Positions 7,343 to 14,672 of a DNA stretch of 20,852 nucleotides are shown here, one piece after another. The stretch comes from a virus, in the IMG/VR virus record IMGVR_UViG_3300025840_000328, positions 1 to 20,852 of that record, one strand, 5' to 3'. The translations under genes and the position numbers were made by a program. Positions within the stretch are counted from its first letter, which is position 1; each line of letters begins with the position of its first letter. The notes beneath the pieces are model-generated. The model was not told the origin of the DNA. It saw nothing but the letters and a program-made list of their open reading frames with translations, and searched no databases.

Positions 7343-7935
7343 AAGAATTTTCAGTCACGGTAAAGGACGATCTCTCGCCCACGATTCGCCGTGCTCTGGT
7401 AGCGCTCGGTCCAGGCAACCGACGCAAAATCAACAACGTCGCCGCTCGCGAATCGCTCAATGCGTTACGCCGATATCATAGGGCATTCGATGAGGCCGGG
7501 AAATGGCGAACGACTCGACCCGGCGGCGGCGGGAGCGTTTTCGGGTCAAATATCGTGCGCGGTTGGGGCGTTTCCAAGGTCAGCGCTGGAGGAGCCACGC
7601 TGACAAATCAGGCGCCCTATTTAGGGTTCAAGATCAGAGGCGGGACTGTTCGAGCTAAGCGGTGGAAATATTTGACCATCCCTCTCGTGCCCGAGGCGAA
7701 GGGACGATTTGCCAAGGAATATCAGCGAGTGACAGGCAAGAAACTTTTTCGCCCAGGCAAATCAATGGTTCTCGCTGAAGCGGACAAAGGGAGTTCCAGA
7801 GGATTCAAGGCCATCTATGCACTGAAAGAAACGACCAAACATAAACCGCTGCCGGGGGCGATGCCTGCGCCCGAGGTTTATGCGGCGCCGTTTGTGAAAT
7901 CCATAATCGATCAACTATCCAACGCTTTGCGATGA
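7339..7935 (+). CDS. Virion morphogenesis protein, Mu gpG-like
   Basis: A 198-residue, strongly basic protein in the position of Mu gpG, which helps join head and tail. The N-terminal half has the pattern S-V-T-V-K-D-D-L-S-P-T-I-R-R-A-L, then a helix with R-E-S-L-N-A-L-R-R-Y-H. A Gly-rich turn follows (G-G-G-G-S). The C-terminus reads A-P-F-V-K-S-I-I-D-Q-L, like the final helix of HK97 gp10-type tail-completion proteins. The gene is coupled at both ends by ATGA overlaps. Family assignment rests on position and general pattern. Confidence 0.55.
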   Translation: MKEFSVTVKDDLSPTIRRALVALGPGNRRKINNVAARESLNALRRYHRAFDEAGKWRTTRPGGGGSVFGSNIVRGWGVSKVSAGGATLTNQAPYLGFKIRGGTVRAKRWKYLTIPLVPEAKGRFAKEYQRVTGKKLFRPGKSMVLAEADKGSSRGFKAIYALKETTKHKPLPGAMPAPEVYAAPFVKSIIDQLSNALR

Positions 7936-8162
7936 AACTAGGGAATGATTCTACCAGCTCAGATTTAACCATTTCGCGCCGAGGTGTGTGGATGTCTTGG
8001 CCAGTTTACATCATCCACGCTGCGGTTTTGGTCGTCCCGTGGTGGGTGCTCGCCAATAATATCTCTTTTGATGAGGTCCAGAAAAGCATCGGGCTAGTGA
8101 TTGCGCCGACGCTGTTGGGGTTTGCCCATTTCATCGAAAAGATTTCAAGCCGGCGTTCCTGA
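7932..8162 (+). CDS. Small two-span membrane protein, holin-like
   Basis: A 76-residue protein with two hydrophobic segments, about residues 20-40 (S-W-P-V-Y-I-I-H-A-A-V-L-V-V-P-W-W-V-L-A) and 51-68 (S-I-G-L-V-I-A-P-T-L-L-G-F-A-H-F-I). It ends in a basic tail (S-S-R-R-S). Size and topology fit a class II holin, but no endolysin is adjacent, so this is only a candidate. It overlaps genes on both sides (ATGA and TGATG). Confidence 0.5.
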   Translation: MKLGNDSTSSDLTISRRGVWMSWPVYIIHAAVLVVPWWVLANNISFDEVQKSIGLVIAPTLLGFAHFIEKISSRRS

Positions 8163-8776
8163 TGGGGGGATTTGATTGGCAGCGCATGGTTCAGGAAGAA
8201 TCCTCAAGCGCGGAGGCATTGTCAGAATGGATCAATCTGCAAAATTGGCCAGTGTCATCAATCGCCGACGTGGGCGCAGGACCGGGCCATTGGGCGCAAG
8301 CGATCGCGACCGGGCTCAACCTTTCGAGGGGCTGCGTAAATGGCTATGACATAGCCTCCATCGATTTTGCAGGGTTCCCAATCCATCGTTGGGACATCAC
8401 GCGGCTGAGAATCCCCCCGGCGTGGTTGGTCCTTTGCCTGGAAGTCTTCGAACATATTGACGAGGCGCATGCGGATCAACTGGCGGATCATTTGGCGGCT
8501 GCGGTTTTGGTGAACGGCCGTCTAGTTTTCTCTGCCGCTCGACCTGGGCAAGGCGGCATCGGACACATTAACTGTCAGCGTCGCGAGTATTGGGCGGAAA
8601 AGCTCGAGGCTCGAGGGCTACGTTTAGCGATCGGGGAGAGTGCTTCTCTTATCAATTTCGTGAGATCTCAACGTTCATGGATTGGATGGTTTCCGCAGAA
8701 TTTGATGATATTCCGCCAACCCGGCAGGATCGCAGATCGGGCGCGCATTCTCGACAAAATCAGTGCCCAAAGTTGA
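8162..8776 (+). CDS. SAM-dependent methyltransferase (class I)
   Basis: A 204-residue class I methyltransferase that would move a methyl group from S-adenosylmethionine to an unidentified acceptor. Motif I is IADVGAGPGHWAQ (about 34-46), an acidic motif II residue lies in GYDIAS (Asp63), and the motif IV region is LCLEVFEHID (91-100). Then comes GHINCQRREYW (134-144), a signature of Methyltransf_11/23-type enzymes that act on small molecules, lipids or sugars. No DPPY or similar motif is present, so it is not a standard DNA adenine methylase. It sits between the holin-like and protease genes and overlaps the former by one base. A methyltransferase inside a head operon is uncommon. Confidence 0.8.
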   Translation: MGGFDWQRMVQEESSSAEALSEWINLQNWPVSSIADVGAGPGHWAQAIATGLNLSRGCVNGYDIASIDFAGFPIHRWDITRLRIPPAWLVLCLEVFEHIDEAHADQLADHLAAAVLVNGRLVFSAARPGQGGIGHINCQRREYWAEKLEARGLRLAIGESASLINFVRSQRSWIGWFPQNLMIFRQPGRIADRARILDKISAQS

Positions 8777-8812
8777 CCATTTTTTTCGTTCTCAGCGGGC
8801 TATTAATGAGAG

Positions 8813-9811
8813 ATGCATCTCATTGCGGCAGCGGGCGAATCCATAGCGACAGCCCCAGAGACGATTGTTTACCTTCCCGAGGGAAGGACGACAATCAGCG
8901 CCACCGTTGACGGGCGCCCGCAGACTGTAGACGTTGAGGTTGGCCCCGAATCGCTGGAAGCGTTGCAGCGTGATCTAGAGTCGAGGAACGAACAGAATGT
9001 TCGGCCGATCGTTGATTTCGATCATCGAGACGATGGGCCAGCCGCCGCGATCCCTCGTCAATTCCGCTATGAAGCAGGCCGAGGCGTTTTGCTGGATCTA
9101 GAATGGACTCGCGCTGGTCGCTCGGCCATCGAGGGGCGAGATTACAGCTATTTTTCGCCTCTGTTTATAGCCGATGATTCGGGCCGACCGGTCGGGCTCG
9201 ATCCTCTGCGCCCTATTGGCGGATTGGTGAATTCGCCGGCATTTCGAGAAATTCAGCGGATCGCAGCAAAAGCGGTCTCTAACGAAACAAATAAAGTCAT
9301 AATGGACCTTAGCAAATTGGTGGAAGCTTCCGCCATCACCCAAGAGGAGGCGACCAGCGAAGACGCTGTGTCGGCAATCGCTGCGGCTTTCGCCCGCAAA
9401 ACCGAGGAACTGAATGCCGCAGAGGCAAAGCTTAAGGCGACCGAAAAGGCGCGTGACGAGGCTTTGCGAGAAATCGCCGCGAGCAAGCAGGGCAAAGCAG
9501 ACGAAGCAGTCCAACGCGCAGTTCAGGCTGGCCGACTTTCTGCCAAGGACGAGGAAGGCCAAAAGTTCTGGTCTGATCTGATCGTCGAAAAGGGCGCCGA
9601 GGCACTTCGCCAGTTGGAAGCCAAAGCGGCTATCAATCCCGGCATTTCAAAGCCCATCGTCGCCGCCGGAGGAGCCGCCACGCCCAACAGCGAAACCAAC
9701 GTCTTGGAGGCCAAGGCAAGCGCGATCCGCAACCGTGCCGCTGAAATCCAGAAAAGCCAAGGACTCGACTTCTCCCGAGCATGGCGCGCCGCAGCTGCTG
9801 AGTCTGTCTAG
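8813..9811 (+). CDS. Prohead protease with scaffold domain, Mu gpI-like
   Basis: A 332-residue protein combining a maturation protease and a scaffold, as in the Mu gpI/gpZ pair. The N-terminal domain (1-160) carries IVDFDHR (His71) and GRDYSYFSPLF (Ser115), which match the places where Mu gpI-like proteases hold their key residues. A long, Ala/Glu/Lys-rich helix (about 164-260) is typical of a scaffold that is cleaved from the prohead. An in-frame ATG at 9302 (residue 164, M-D-L-S-K-L) could start a separate scaffold, as gpZ is made in Mu. The domain order and the motifs are well supported; the exact active site is from memory of the family. Confidence 0.8.
   Translation: MHLIAAAGESIATAPETIVYLPEGRTTISATVDGRPQTVDVEVGPESLEALQRDLESRNEQNVRPIVDFDHRDDGPAAAIPRQFRYEAGRGVLLDLEWTRAGRSAIEGRDYSYFSPLFIADDSGRPVGLDPLRPIGGLVNSPAFREIQRIAAKAVSNETNKVIMDLSKLVEASAITQEEATSEDAVSAIAAAFARKTEELNAAEAKLKATEKARDEALREIAASKQGKADEAVQRAVQAGRLSAKDEEGQKFWSDLIVEKGAEALRQLEAKAAINPGISKPIVAAGGAATPNSETNVLEAKASAIRNRAAEIQKSQGLDFSRAWRAAAAESV
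9302..9811 (+). CDS. Possible internal-start scaffold protein
   Basis: This is an in-frame internal reading of the protease gene starting at ATG 9302, giving a 169-residue mostly helical protein. In Mu, the gpZ scaffold is made from an internal start of the same gene as the gpI protease. Here an ATG stands exactly where the globular protease domain ends and the coiled-coil domain begins, but no clear Shine-Dalgarno precedes it. It is inference. Confidence 0.35.
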   Translation: MDLSKLVEASAITQEEATSEDAVSAIAAAFARKTEELNAAEAKLKATEKARDEALREIAASKQGKADEAVQRAVQAGRLSAKDEEGQKFWSDLIVEKGAEALRQLEAKAAINPGISKPIVAAGGAATPNSETNVLEAKASAIRNRAAEIQKSQGLDFSRAWRAAAAESV

Positions 9812-9834
9812 TAACAATTCACCATCACATATAA

Positions 9835-10251
9835 ATGGGATATCAAACAGAAGTAAAAATCGGAGGGCCAGTTAGGCTTCCAGCTGCCGCTGGAGTCGTG
9901 GCAGTCGCTACCACGGGCGCCGGTCGAGGTGTTAAGTGGGACGACGGCAACGCCAACTTGGCACTATGTGCAGACGATGATCGAATCGATTTCATCGTTG
10001 ATGAGGTTCACACGGACGACAACACCGCTAGCGTTTTGCCGGTGGATGCTTCGCGCCAATTCCGAGTTCGCCTGGACGCTACGCCGGGAACGCTCGCACT
10101 GGGCAAGCTCGTCAAAATCGCCGCTGGAGGTGGCGGGCTGTTCGCGCTCGGAGGCGGGGCCAGTGACATCAACGTGGCTATTTGCGAAGAGGTCGCTGGC
10201 GCTAGCGGTGCCGCTCTTGTTCGCCCATTGGCCGGAACCATCACCACCTAA
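9835..10251 (+). CDS. Capsid cement / head decoration protein (DUF2190-like)
   Basis: A 138-residue protein resembling DUF2190 capsid cement proteins, which stabilise the mature head. It has the typical Gly/Ala/Val-rich fold: P-V-R-L-P-A-A-A-G-V-V-A near the N-terminus, R-V-R-L-D-A-T-P-G-T-L-A-L-G-K-L-V-K-I near 80-98, and a terminal A-A-L-V-R-P-L-A. Its place between protease and major capsid protein is the expected one. The start at 9835 is preceded by AT-rich sequence with no Shine-Dalgarno, like its abundant neighbours. Confidence 0.65.
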   Translation: MGYQTEVKIGGPVRLPAAAGVVAVATTGAGRGVKWDDGNANLALCADDDRIDFIVDEVHTDDNTASVLPVDASRQFRVRLDATPGTLALGKLVKIAAGGGGLFALGGGASDINVAICEEVAGASGAALVRPLAGTITT

Positions 10252-10271
10252 TCTTTTAACGTTTCATAATC

Positions 10272-11198
10272 ATGGGCAAACTCGATTCCATCTCCCCGAA
10301 TCCCGTCATGCGGGAATACGCGCAGGGCGCCGCACAATCGGCCATTCTCCCTGTTGCCGATTTCATTGCACCTCCCGTCGAGGTCGCCACGTCAGTCGGT
10401 CAATACAAAAGTTACACCGAAAAGAACAGGTTTCACATTCCTGATACTGCTAGGGCCATCGGTGGCCCCGCTACACAACTGTCTTTCGAGGCTTCCGATC
10501 TGACGTATAACTGCAAACCGCATGCCTTGGATTTCCCGGTTGATAACCTGGAAGCCATCGAAACGGCTCAGCTCGAAAACATGCTGATGGAAGGTGCGCG
10601 TGCGGTGGCTGAAGTCGCCGCCTTGTCACACGAAAAGACTGTTGTGGATGCTGCTCTCGCCGCTGCCGGCGCCGGGACCGATCTGACGCTCGGGACTGAC
10701 GATCTCGTTGATGGCCTTGACGATCAGCTTTTGGCCATGGCCAAAGTGGCCAAGTACGGCTCGATCATGAATATTGGCATCGTGTTTGGTGCCACTGCGT
10801 TCAAGAGCTGGAAAAATGATGTCAGCGTGAAGAACCGTTACAACGGCGGCATTCGCGGCAATCAGCGCATGATCAGCCCAGGCATTGATGATGTCAGCGG
10901 CTTGCTGGTGGGCAATCCCGACGCGCGGGTCACATATACGGTGTATGATGCGAACGGCCCAGGCGAGGCTGATTCGATCAATTTCGTTTTAGACAACTCC
11001 ATTCTGGTCTTCGCTCGCAATCCGAGCCCGAGCCGCCGTGATCCCTCGTTTATGAAGACGTTTCGCTTGGCAGGCCAGTGGATGGTTCCTGGCTCCTACA
11101 TGAGCCCAGACGGTCGTGTGGAGTTCGCAAAATATGACTGGAGCGAGGACGTCAAAGTGACGAACAGCGCCGCTGTGTCTCGCATCAACCTCGTCTAG
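10272..11198 (+). CDS. Major capsid protein
   Basis: A 308-residue protein that should form the capsid shell. It follows the protease/scaffold and cement genes, the normal place for the major capsid protein. N-terminal residues form an extended arm (M-G-K-L-D-S-I-S-P-N-P-V-M-R-E-Y-A). The C-terminal half contains N-P-S-P-S-R-R-D-P-S-F-M-K-T-F-R-L-A-G (about 251-269), a pattern I associate with major capsid proteins of prophages of this type, and D-W-S-E-D-V-K-V-T. The start at 10272 follows TCTTTTAACGTTTCATAATC with no Shine-Dalgarno. Confidence 0.8.
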   Translation: MGKLDSISPNPVMREYAQGAAQSAILPVADFIAPPVEVATSVGQYKSYTEKNRFHIPDTARAIGGPATQLSFEASDLTYNCKPHALDFPVDNLEAIETAQLENMLMEGARAVAEVAALSHEKTVVDAALAAAGAGTDLTLGTDDLVDGLDDQLLAMAKVAKYGSIMNIGIVFGATAFKSWKNDVSVKNRYNGGIRGNQRMISPGIDDVSGLLVGNPDARVTYTVYDANGPGEADSINFVLDNSILVFARNPSPSRRDPSFMKTFRLAGQWMVPGSYMSPDGRVEFAKYDWSEDVKVTNSAAVSRINLV

Positions 11199-11207
11199 TA
11201 GGTTTCA

Positions 11208-11648
11208 ATGGCGTGGATTTCCCTCACGGCCGATGATGTCAAGGAACGGTTAAGCGGTCCAGAGTTCGATGCTTTCCAGACATGGCATCTGGACTCTGGT
11301 CAGGCTGATCCGATCCCTGACACTATTCTCGGCGTAGTGGGGGAAATCCGTGGCCGAGTCGGGGCCTGCCAACGCAACACGCTCGGCGCTGCGGCTACGA
11401 TCCCCGACGAACTTTATAGTGCAGCGCTGACTTTGATTTCCTGGCGCCTCTCCCTTCGCCTGCCTGGAGGTGGGGCGCATCTTCAAGACGAGGGCCGGCG
11501 CAAGGATTACGAAGACGCTACGGAATTACTGCGCGCAGTCGCGCGTTGCGAGTTCGCAGTAGAACAACCGACCACGCACTCTTGTGATGTGGTCAACAAT
11601 GCAAACAGCGCCGGCCAGTTCGGTGGTTGCACACGGGCGACGTTCTAG
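11208..11648 (+). CDS. Head-tail connector, Mu gp36-like (DUF1320)
   Basis: A 146-residue protein that probably joins the head to the tail. The N-terminus (W-I-S-L-T-A-D-D-V-K-E-R-L) is characteristic of DUF1320/gp36-type and related gp6-like connector proteins. It then has two helices with A-L-T-L-I-S-W-R-L-S-L-R-L (about 71-83) and ends with a flexible tail rich in Asn and Gly. It lies directly after the major capsid gene, the usual place for the first connector. Confidence 0.6.
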   Translation: MAWISLTADDVKERLSGPEFDAFQTWHLDSGQADPIPDTILGVVGEIRGRVGACQRNTLGAAATIPDELYSAALTLISWRLSLRLPGGGAHLQDEGRRKDYEDATELLRAVARCEFAVEQPTTHSCDVVNNANSAGQFGGCTRATF

Positions 11649-11650
11649 TC

Positions 11651-12226
11651 ATGGGCAAGCTTTTCGACTTAACCAGTGCTATTGCTGCCAAGCTGGAGGC
11701 TAACGTGCCGTCTTTGGCTGACATCGATGTCTTGGCATACAGGGGCCGGGACGTGTCCAACCATCTCCAGGTGGCATTGCAGAAAACGGCAGGCCTTGCG
11801 GTTTTGGTTGGGTTATCCAGCGGCGAAGATGTCCAAGAGGATCAGCGCTTAAAGATGGGTCCCAGGCAGAACACGCAAGTCTCAGTTACTATTTTTGCGA
11901 CGCCTGCACTATTGAGCTCAGGCAGTCCAGATGCTCCATTAACGACTAGGGCTCGAGAGGTCGACGATGTCTTAGAATCCATCATGCAGTATTTGCATAA
12001 TTTGGATGTCTTTGACGTGGGATCGCTGGAAGGGGGGTTGGGGACCCTGCGCGTTTCGCGGTGGACGCAAATAGAATCCGCGCCCCCGGTGCATGCCGTT
12101 GAGATTCAATGTGAAATTCTAGTGCAAATCCCTGAGTTTCCGGCGGTCACTACTCAGCGCCTTTCTGCCGAGCGCAGTGGAAGACTGTTAAGCGATGAAA
12201 GCGGCGACCCGTTAAATGCTGATTGA
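11651..12226 (+). CDS. Minor tail / connector protein, Mu gp37-like
   Basis: A 191-residue protein in the place of Mu gp37 (DUF1834), a minor component at the head-tail joint. The start at 11651 lies two bases after the upstream stop; an in-frame ATG at 11627 would add eight residues inside the upstream gene. The protein has an early helix (A-I-A-A-K-L-E-A-N-V-P-S-L), then beta-rich segments (Q-V-S-V-T-I-F-A-T, E-I-Q-C-E-I-L-V-Q) typical of tail terminators or completion proteins. The charged end (L-S-D-E-S-G-D-P-L-N-A-D) recalls the end motifs of phage tail proteins. Assignment is mainly by position and pattern. Confidence 0.5.
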   Translation: MGKLFDLTSAIAAKLEANVPSLADIDVLAYRGRDVSNHLQVALQKTAGLAVLVGLSSGEDVQEDQRLKMGPRQNTQVSVTIFATPALLSSGSPDAPLTTRAREVDDVLESIMQYLHNLDVFDVGSLEGGLGTLRVSRWTQIESAPPVHAVEIQCEILVQIPEFPAVTTQRLSAERSGRLLSDESGDPLNAD

Positions 12227-12228
12227 CC

Positions 12229-13272
12229 ATGTTTACTTTATTTACCGAATCTATCGAAAACTCGACTCCAGCCGCAGGCCAATTTATTTTAGGCTTAGAG
12301 GCAGATGGGGCCGAGTTTCGTTACCCGTTAGGGGCGGCGCTAGCCACTTTATTCTCAGATTCTTCAGCGACTAGCGTAGCCGTCCCTCGACTTAATCAAC
12401 TCACCAGCACAACATCTGACCCTACCGTCAGTGATTACGGCGCTGGCGAGTGGGGAGTCCACAAGAATTCATCGACCGGCGATTTATTCCTCGCTTACAA
12501 CGATGGGGGCGCGATGAACAACCTGTCGCTCTCAGGCGGCGACGATTGGGGGTCTCAGGTGGTTGAGACCGACGCAACGCTGTCGGGCAATGGAACAGCA
12601 GGCAGTCCACTGAGCGTGGTTAATAGTGGCGGTGGTTTAACCAACTGGGAGGAAAATGGAACCACCCTACGCCCAGTGGTTGCAGGCTATGACCTGGGCG
12701 AAACAAGCCAGAGAGCTGGCACCTTCTACGGACAGACGCTAGATCTCAGCGGCAACGTGCTTGCCAAGGGCTCGCTCTCGGAGTTTGGCGAGGATGGAGT
12801 GACGAAAGGGGCACTTTTGCTCAATGAATCGACAGCGGGCAGGCAGGTGAGAGTTGAGGCTGGCGACCGTCATGTAGCATTCATCCCAAACGGAGCGTTG
12901 GGAATTGGAAGGCCATTGGTTGCGTCCAATGTAAATGGGTATGGGTTCTGCGTGGTTAGTGGCGGATTTTTGGGGTTTTCGGCAAACACGACAAACGCGG
13001 GATCGCCAGACGCCCTCTTTCGTCGAGTAGCCGCCAACCACATCGGCATGCACAACGGTGCCAACCCACAGAGTTTCTCCATCTATAACCTTGAGGATGG
13101 GGCTAACTACGAACGTGGCGGGATGTATTGGGACACTAACGTGTTGGTTATCGGCACAGAGGCGGCAGGGACCGGAAGCGGCAGAGATGTCCATATTAAA
13201 AACCTACCAACCAGCAATCCTGGTCCCGGCATTCTTTGGAACAACGCGGGCACCCCGGCCATTGGAACTTAA
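12229..13272 (+). CDS. Second fibre-like / appendage protein
   Basis: A 347-residue, Gly/Ser/Asn-rich protein that resembles shafts of phage fibres, with no catalytic motif. The N-terminus (S-T-P-A-A-G-Q-F-I-L-G-L) looks like an attachment segment. The middle alternates short beta strands with turns (N-L-S-L-S-G-G-D-D-W-G, T-D-A-T-L-S-G-N-G-T-A-G-S-P-L-S-V-V). A further stretch, L-G-E-T-S-Q-R-A-G-T-F-Y-G-Q-T-L-D-L-S-G-N (about 156-176), is typical of fibre repeats. ATG 12229 is preferred; TTG 12223 would overlap the upstream stop and adds two residues. Like the first fibre, it interrupts the usual connector-to-tube order. Confidence 0.55.
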   Translation: MFTLFTESIENSTPAAGQFILGLEADGAEFRYPLGAALATLFSDSSATSVAVPRLNQLTSTTSDPTVSDYGAGEWGVHKNSSTGDLFLAYNDGGAMNNLSLSGGDDWGSQVVETDATLSGNGTAGSPLSVVNSGGGLTNWEENGTTLRPVVAGYDLGETSQRAGTFYGQTLDLSGNVLAKGSLSEFGEDGVTKGALLLNESTAGRQVRVEAGDRHVAFIPNGALGIGRPLVASNVNGYGFCVVSGGFLGFSANTTNAGSPDALFRRVAANHIGMHNGANPQSFSIYNLEDGANYERGGMYWDTNVLVIGTEAAGTGSGRDVHIKNLPTSNPGPGILWNNAGTPAIGT

Positions 13273-13284
13273 ACATATAAAACC

Positions 13285-13608
13285 ATGCCGACATTCACAG
13301 TAAATGTAACTGAGGCGAGTGCTGAGCGAGATGGTCAGGCAGCTCGATACATCGTCAATCAGGAAAATGAGCGCAGGGCCGCACTGGACCCACCAGGCGA
13401 TCCGCTGCCAATCACTCCCGCAGGGGCGTTGCTCACCAGCTATGAGACATGTCTAGCTCAGACGCTGGACAGTGCTCATGAGAGCTACGCGCTCCAGGCT
13501 GTCACCAATGCCGCTGAGGCTACTGAGGCCAAAGAGCGCTGGGTAATTTCAACCGACGCCCAGCGGATCGCTTCGCTTAACGAATTGGAGCCACTACCCG
13601 CAGAATAA
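13285..13608 (+). CDS. Small helical protein downstream of second fibre
   Basis: A 107-residue protein I do not recognise. It is mostly helical and charged, with Q-A-A-R-Y-I-V-N-Q-E-N-E-R-R and a second helix with N-A-A-E-A-T-E-A-K-E-R-W. It follows the second fibre gene by 12 bases, as the acidic-tailed small gene follows the first fibre. The two small proteins do not look alike in sequence. A fibre partner is possible, but nothing in the sequence shows it. Confidence 0.5.
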   Translation: MPTFTVNVTEASAERDGQAARYIVNQENERRAALDPPGDPLPITPAGALLTSYETCLAQTLDSAHESYALQAVTNAAEATEAKERWVISTDAQRIASLNELEPLPAE

Positions 13609-13652
13609 ATCTTTTTTCACTCATTCAATCTAACTAAAAACCACTTTATATT

Positions 13653-14228
13653 ATGGGACGCTCAGCAGTACTAGGAAACCACATCTTCTTTCTGAAGGAA
13701 GGAACATTGATCGACACGGTCACGGTCGCGTCAGACGCGAAACCGGACGACGATCCGACGACCAACTGGACCGATTACAAGCTCGGTTGCATTCAAGAGG
13801 TGGATTTCTCCAACGACGCATCGCCAATTTCGATTCGCTGCCCGATTGATGATGTCGGGGGGGGAGTCCCCGGCGGCGTTTATCAAGCGTCGGATGAAAT
13901 CCCGAGCCAGCAGAATCTCGAGGTTGGATTCACGATTGGAGAAATCAACCCGACAGTTTGGCAAGCGATGTGGCTTTCCGACACGATCGGACCGACCGGT
14001 CCTTCTGCCGCTTTCGTTCCTTTGTCAGCCAGCGGCTTCATGAAAGGATGGGTCAGGCTCGATCAATACGACCACAACAACACGCATGTGAGTCGTGCAG
14101 AGTTCTGGGCTAGCCTGCGCTTGAATGGTTCAGTTTCTATCGGCGAAGATGACGCGCTGCGAGCACCTCTGGTTTTCAAGGTTTTTCAGAATGCCCTCAA
14201 CACGGGATCGCTGAAGAGCTTTTTCTAA
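13653..14228 (+). CDS. Tail tube protein
   Basis: A 191-residue protein that is most likely the major tail tube subunit, which stacks as rings around the tail lumen. It has the usual order of an N-terminal beta-rich part (L-G-N-H-I-F-F-L-K-E-G-T-L-I-D-T-V-T-V-A-S), a central loop with I-S-I-R-C-P-I, and a C-terminal R-A-E-F-W-A-S-L-R-L-N-G. The gene lies one small gene before the tape measure, where tube genes sit. No sheath gene precedes it. A 44-base AT- and pyrimidine-rich leader without a Shine-Dalgarno precedes the ATG. Confidence 0.65.
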   Translation: MGRSAVLGNHIFFLKEGTLIDTVTVASDAKPDDDPTTNWTDYKLGCIQEVDFSNDASPISIRCPIDDVGGGVPGGVYQASDEIPSQQNLEVGFTIGEINPTVWQAMWLSDTIGPTGPSAAFVPLSASGFMKGWVRLDQYDHNNTHVSRAEFWASLRLNGSVSIGEDDALRAPLVFKVFQNALNTGSLKSFF

Positions 14229-14250
14229 CGGGTGAAACCGATGCTCCATA

Positions 14251-14661
14251 GTGGAACTGTTATGTTCAACTCTAAAGGTGACATTGGATGGAGTGGTCTT
14301 GATCGACTACACCGATCTGATGGAAACCGAACCGAGCCTTGATGCTAGTCCATTAGCTCAAGTGATCCGCCCTATTCGGGCGACACACGGAAAGACACTT
14401 GATAGAGGTGTGATTACGCACACCTTGACCTTTTCACGCGTGGCTCAGCACGCGGACTTTGTAGAGGCGCAGCGTTCGCTCTTAGTGTTCGCCGCGTCAC
14501 TGCAAGAGCTCGAGGGCACTTGCACGATCCAGATGAAGGCAGACGCTTATGAGCACACGCTAGCGAACGCCACTCTGCGCCCGTGGCGTGCGCGTGTGCA
14601 GCACGCTTATACCTTTCATAATTTACAAGTGACCGGCGGCGCATTCGCCACTGTCAGCTAA
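14251..14661 (+). CDS. Hypothetical tail protein between tube and tape measure
   Basis: A 136-residue protein of unknown function, starting at GTG 14251. An in-frame TGA at 14233-14235 and the lack of an ATG make this the earliest plausible start, though a weaker one. It is beta-rich with I-T-H-T-L-T-F-S-R-V, L-L-V-F-A-A-S-L, and the end Y-T-F-H-N-L-Q-V-T-G-G-A-F. Its position is that of tail assembly chaperones, but it lacks the frameshift arrangement of those genes and reads more like a structural component. Confidence 0.5.
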   Translation: MELLCSTLKVTLDGVVLIDYTDLMETEPSLDASPLAQVIRPIRATHGKTLDRGVITHTLTFSRVAQHADFVEAQRSLLVFAASLQELEGTCTIQMKADAYEHTLANATLRPWRARVQHAYTFHNLQVTGGAFATVS

Positions 14662-14672
14662 TTTTCGATCCG

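Noticed and set aside
8250-8257. Further AGTGTCAT match inside the methyltransferase gene
   Set aside because: Isolated match within coding sequence, about what chance predicts for the window.
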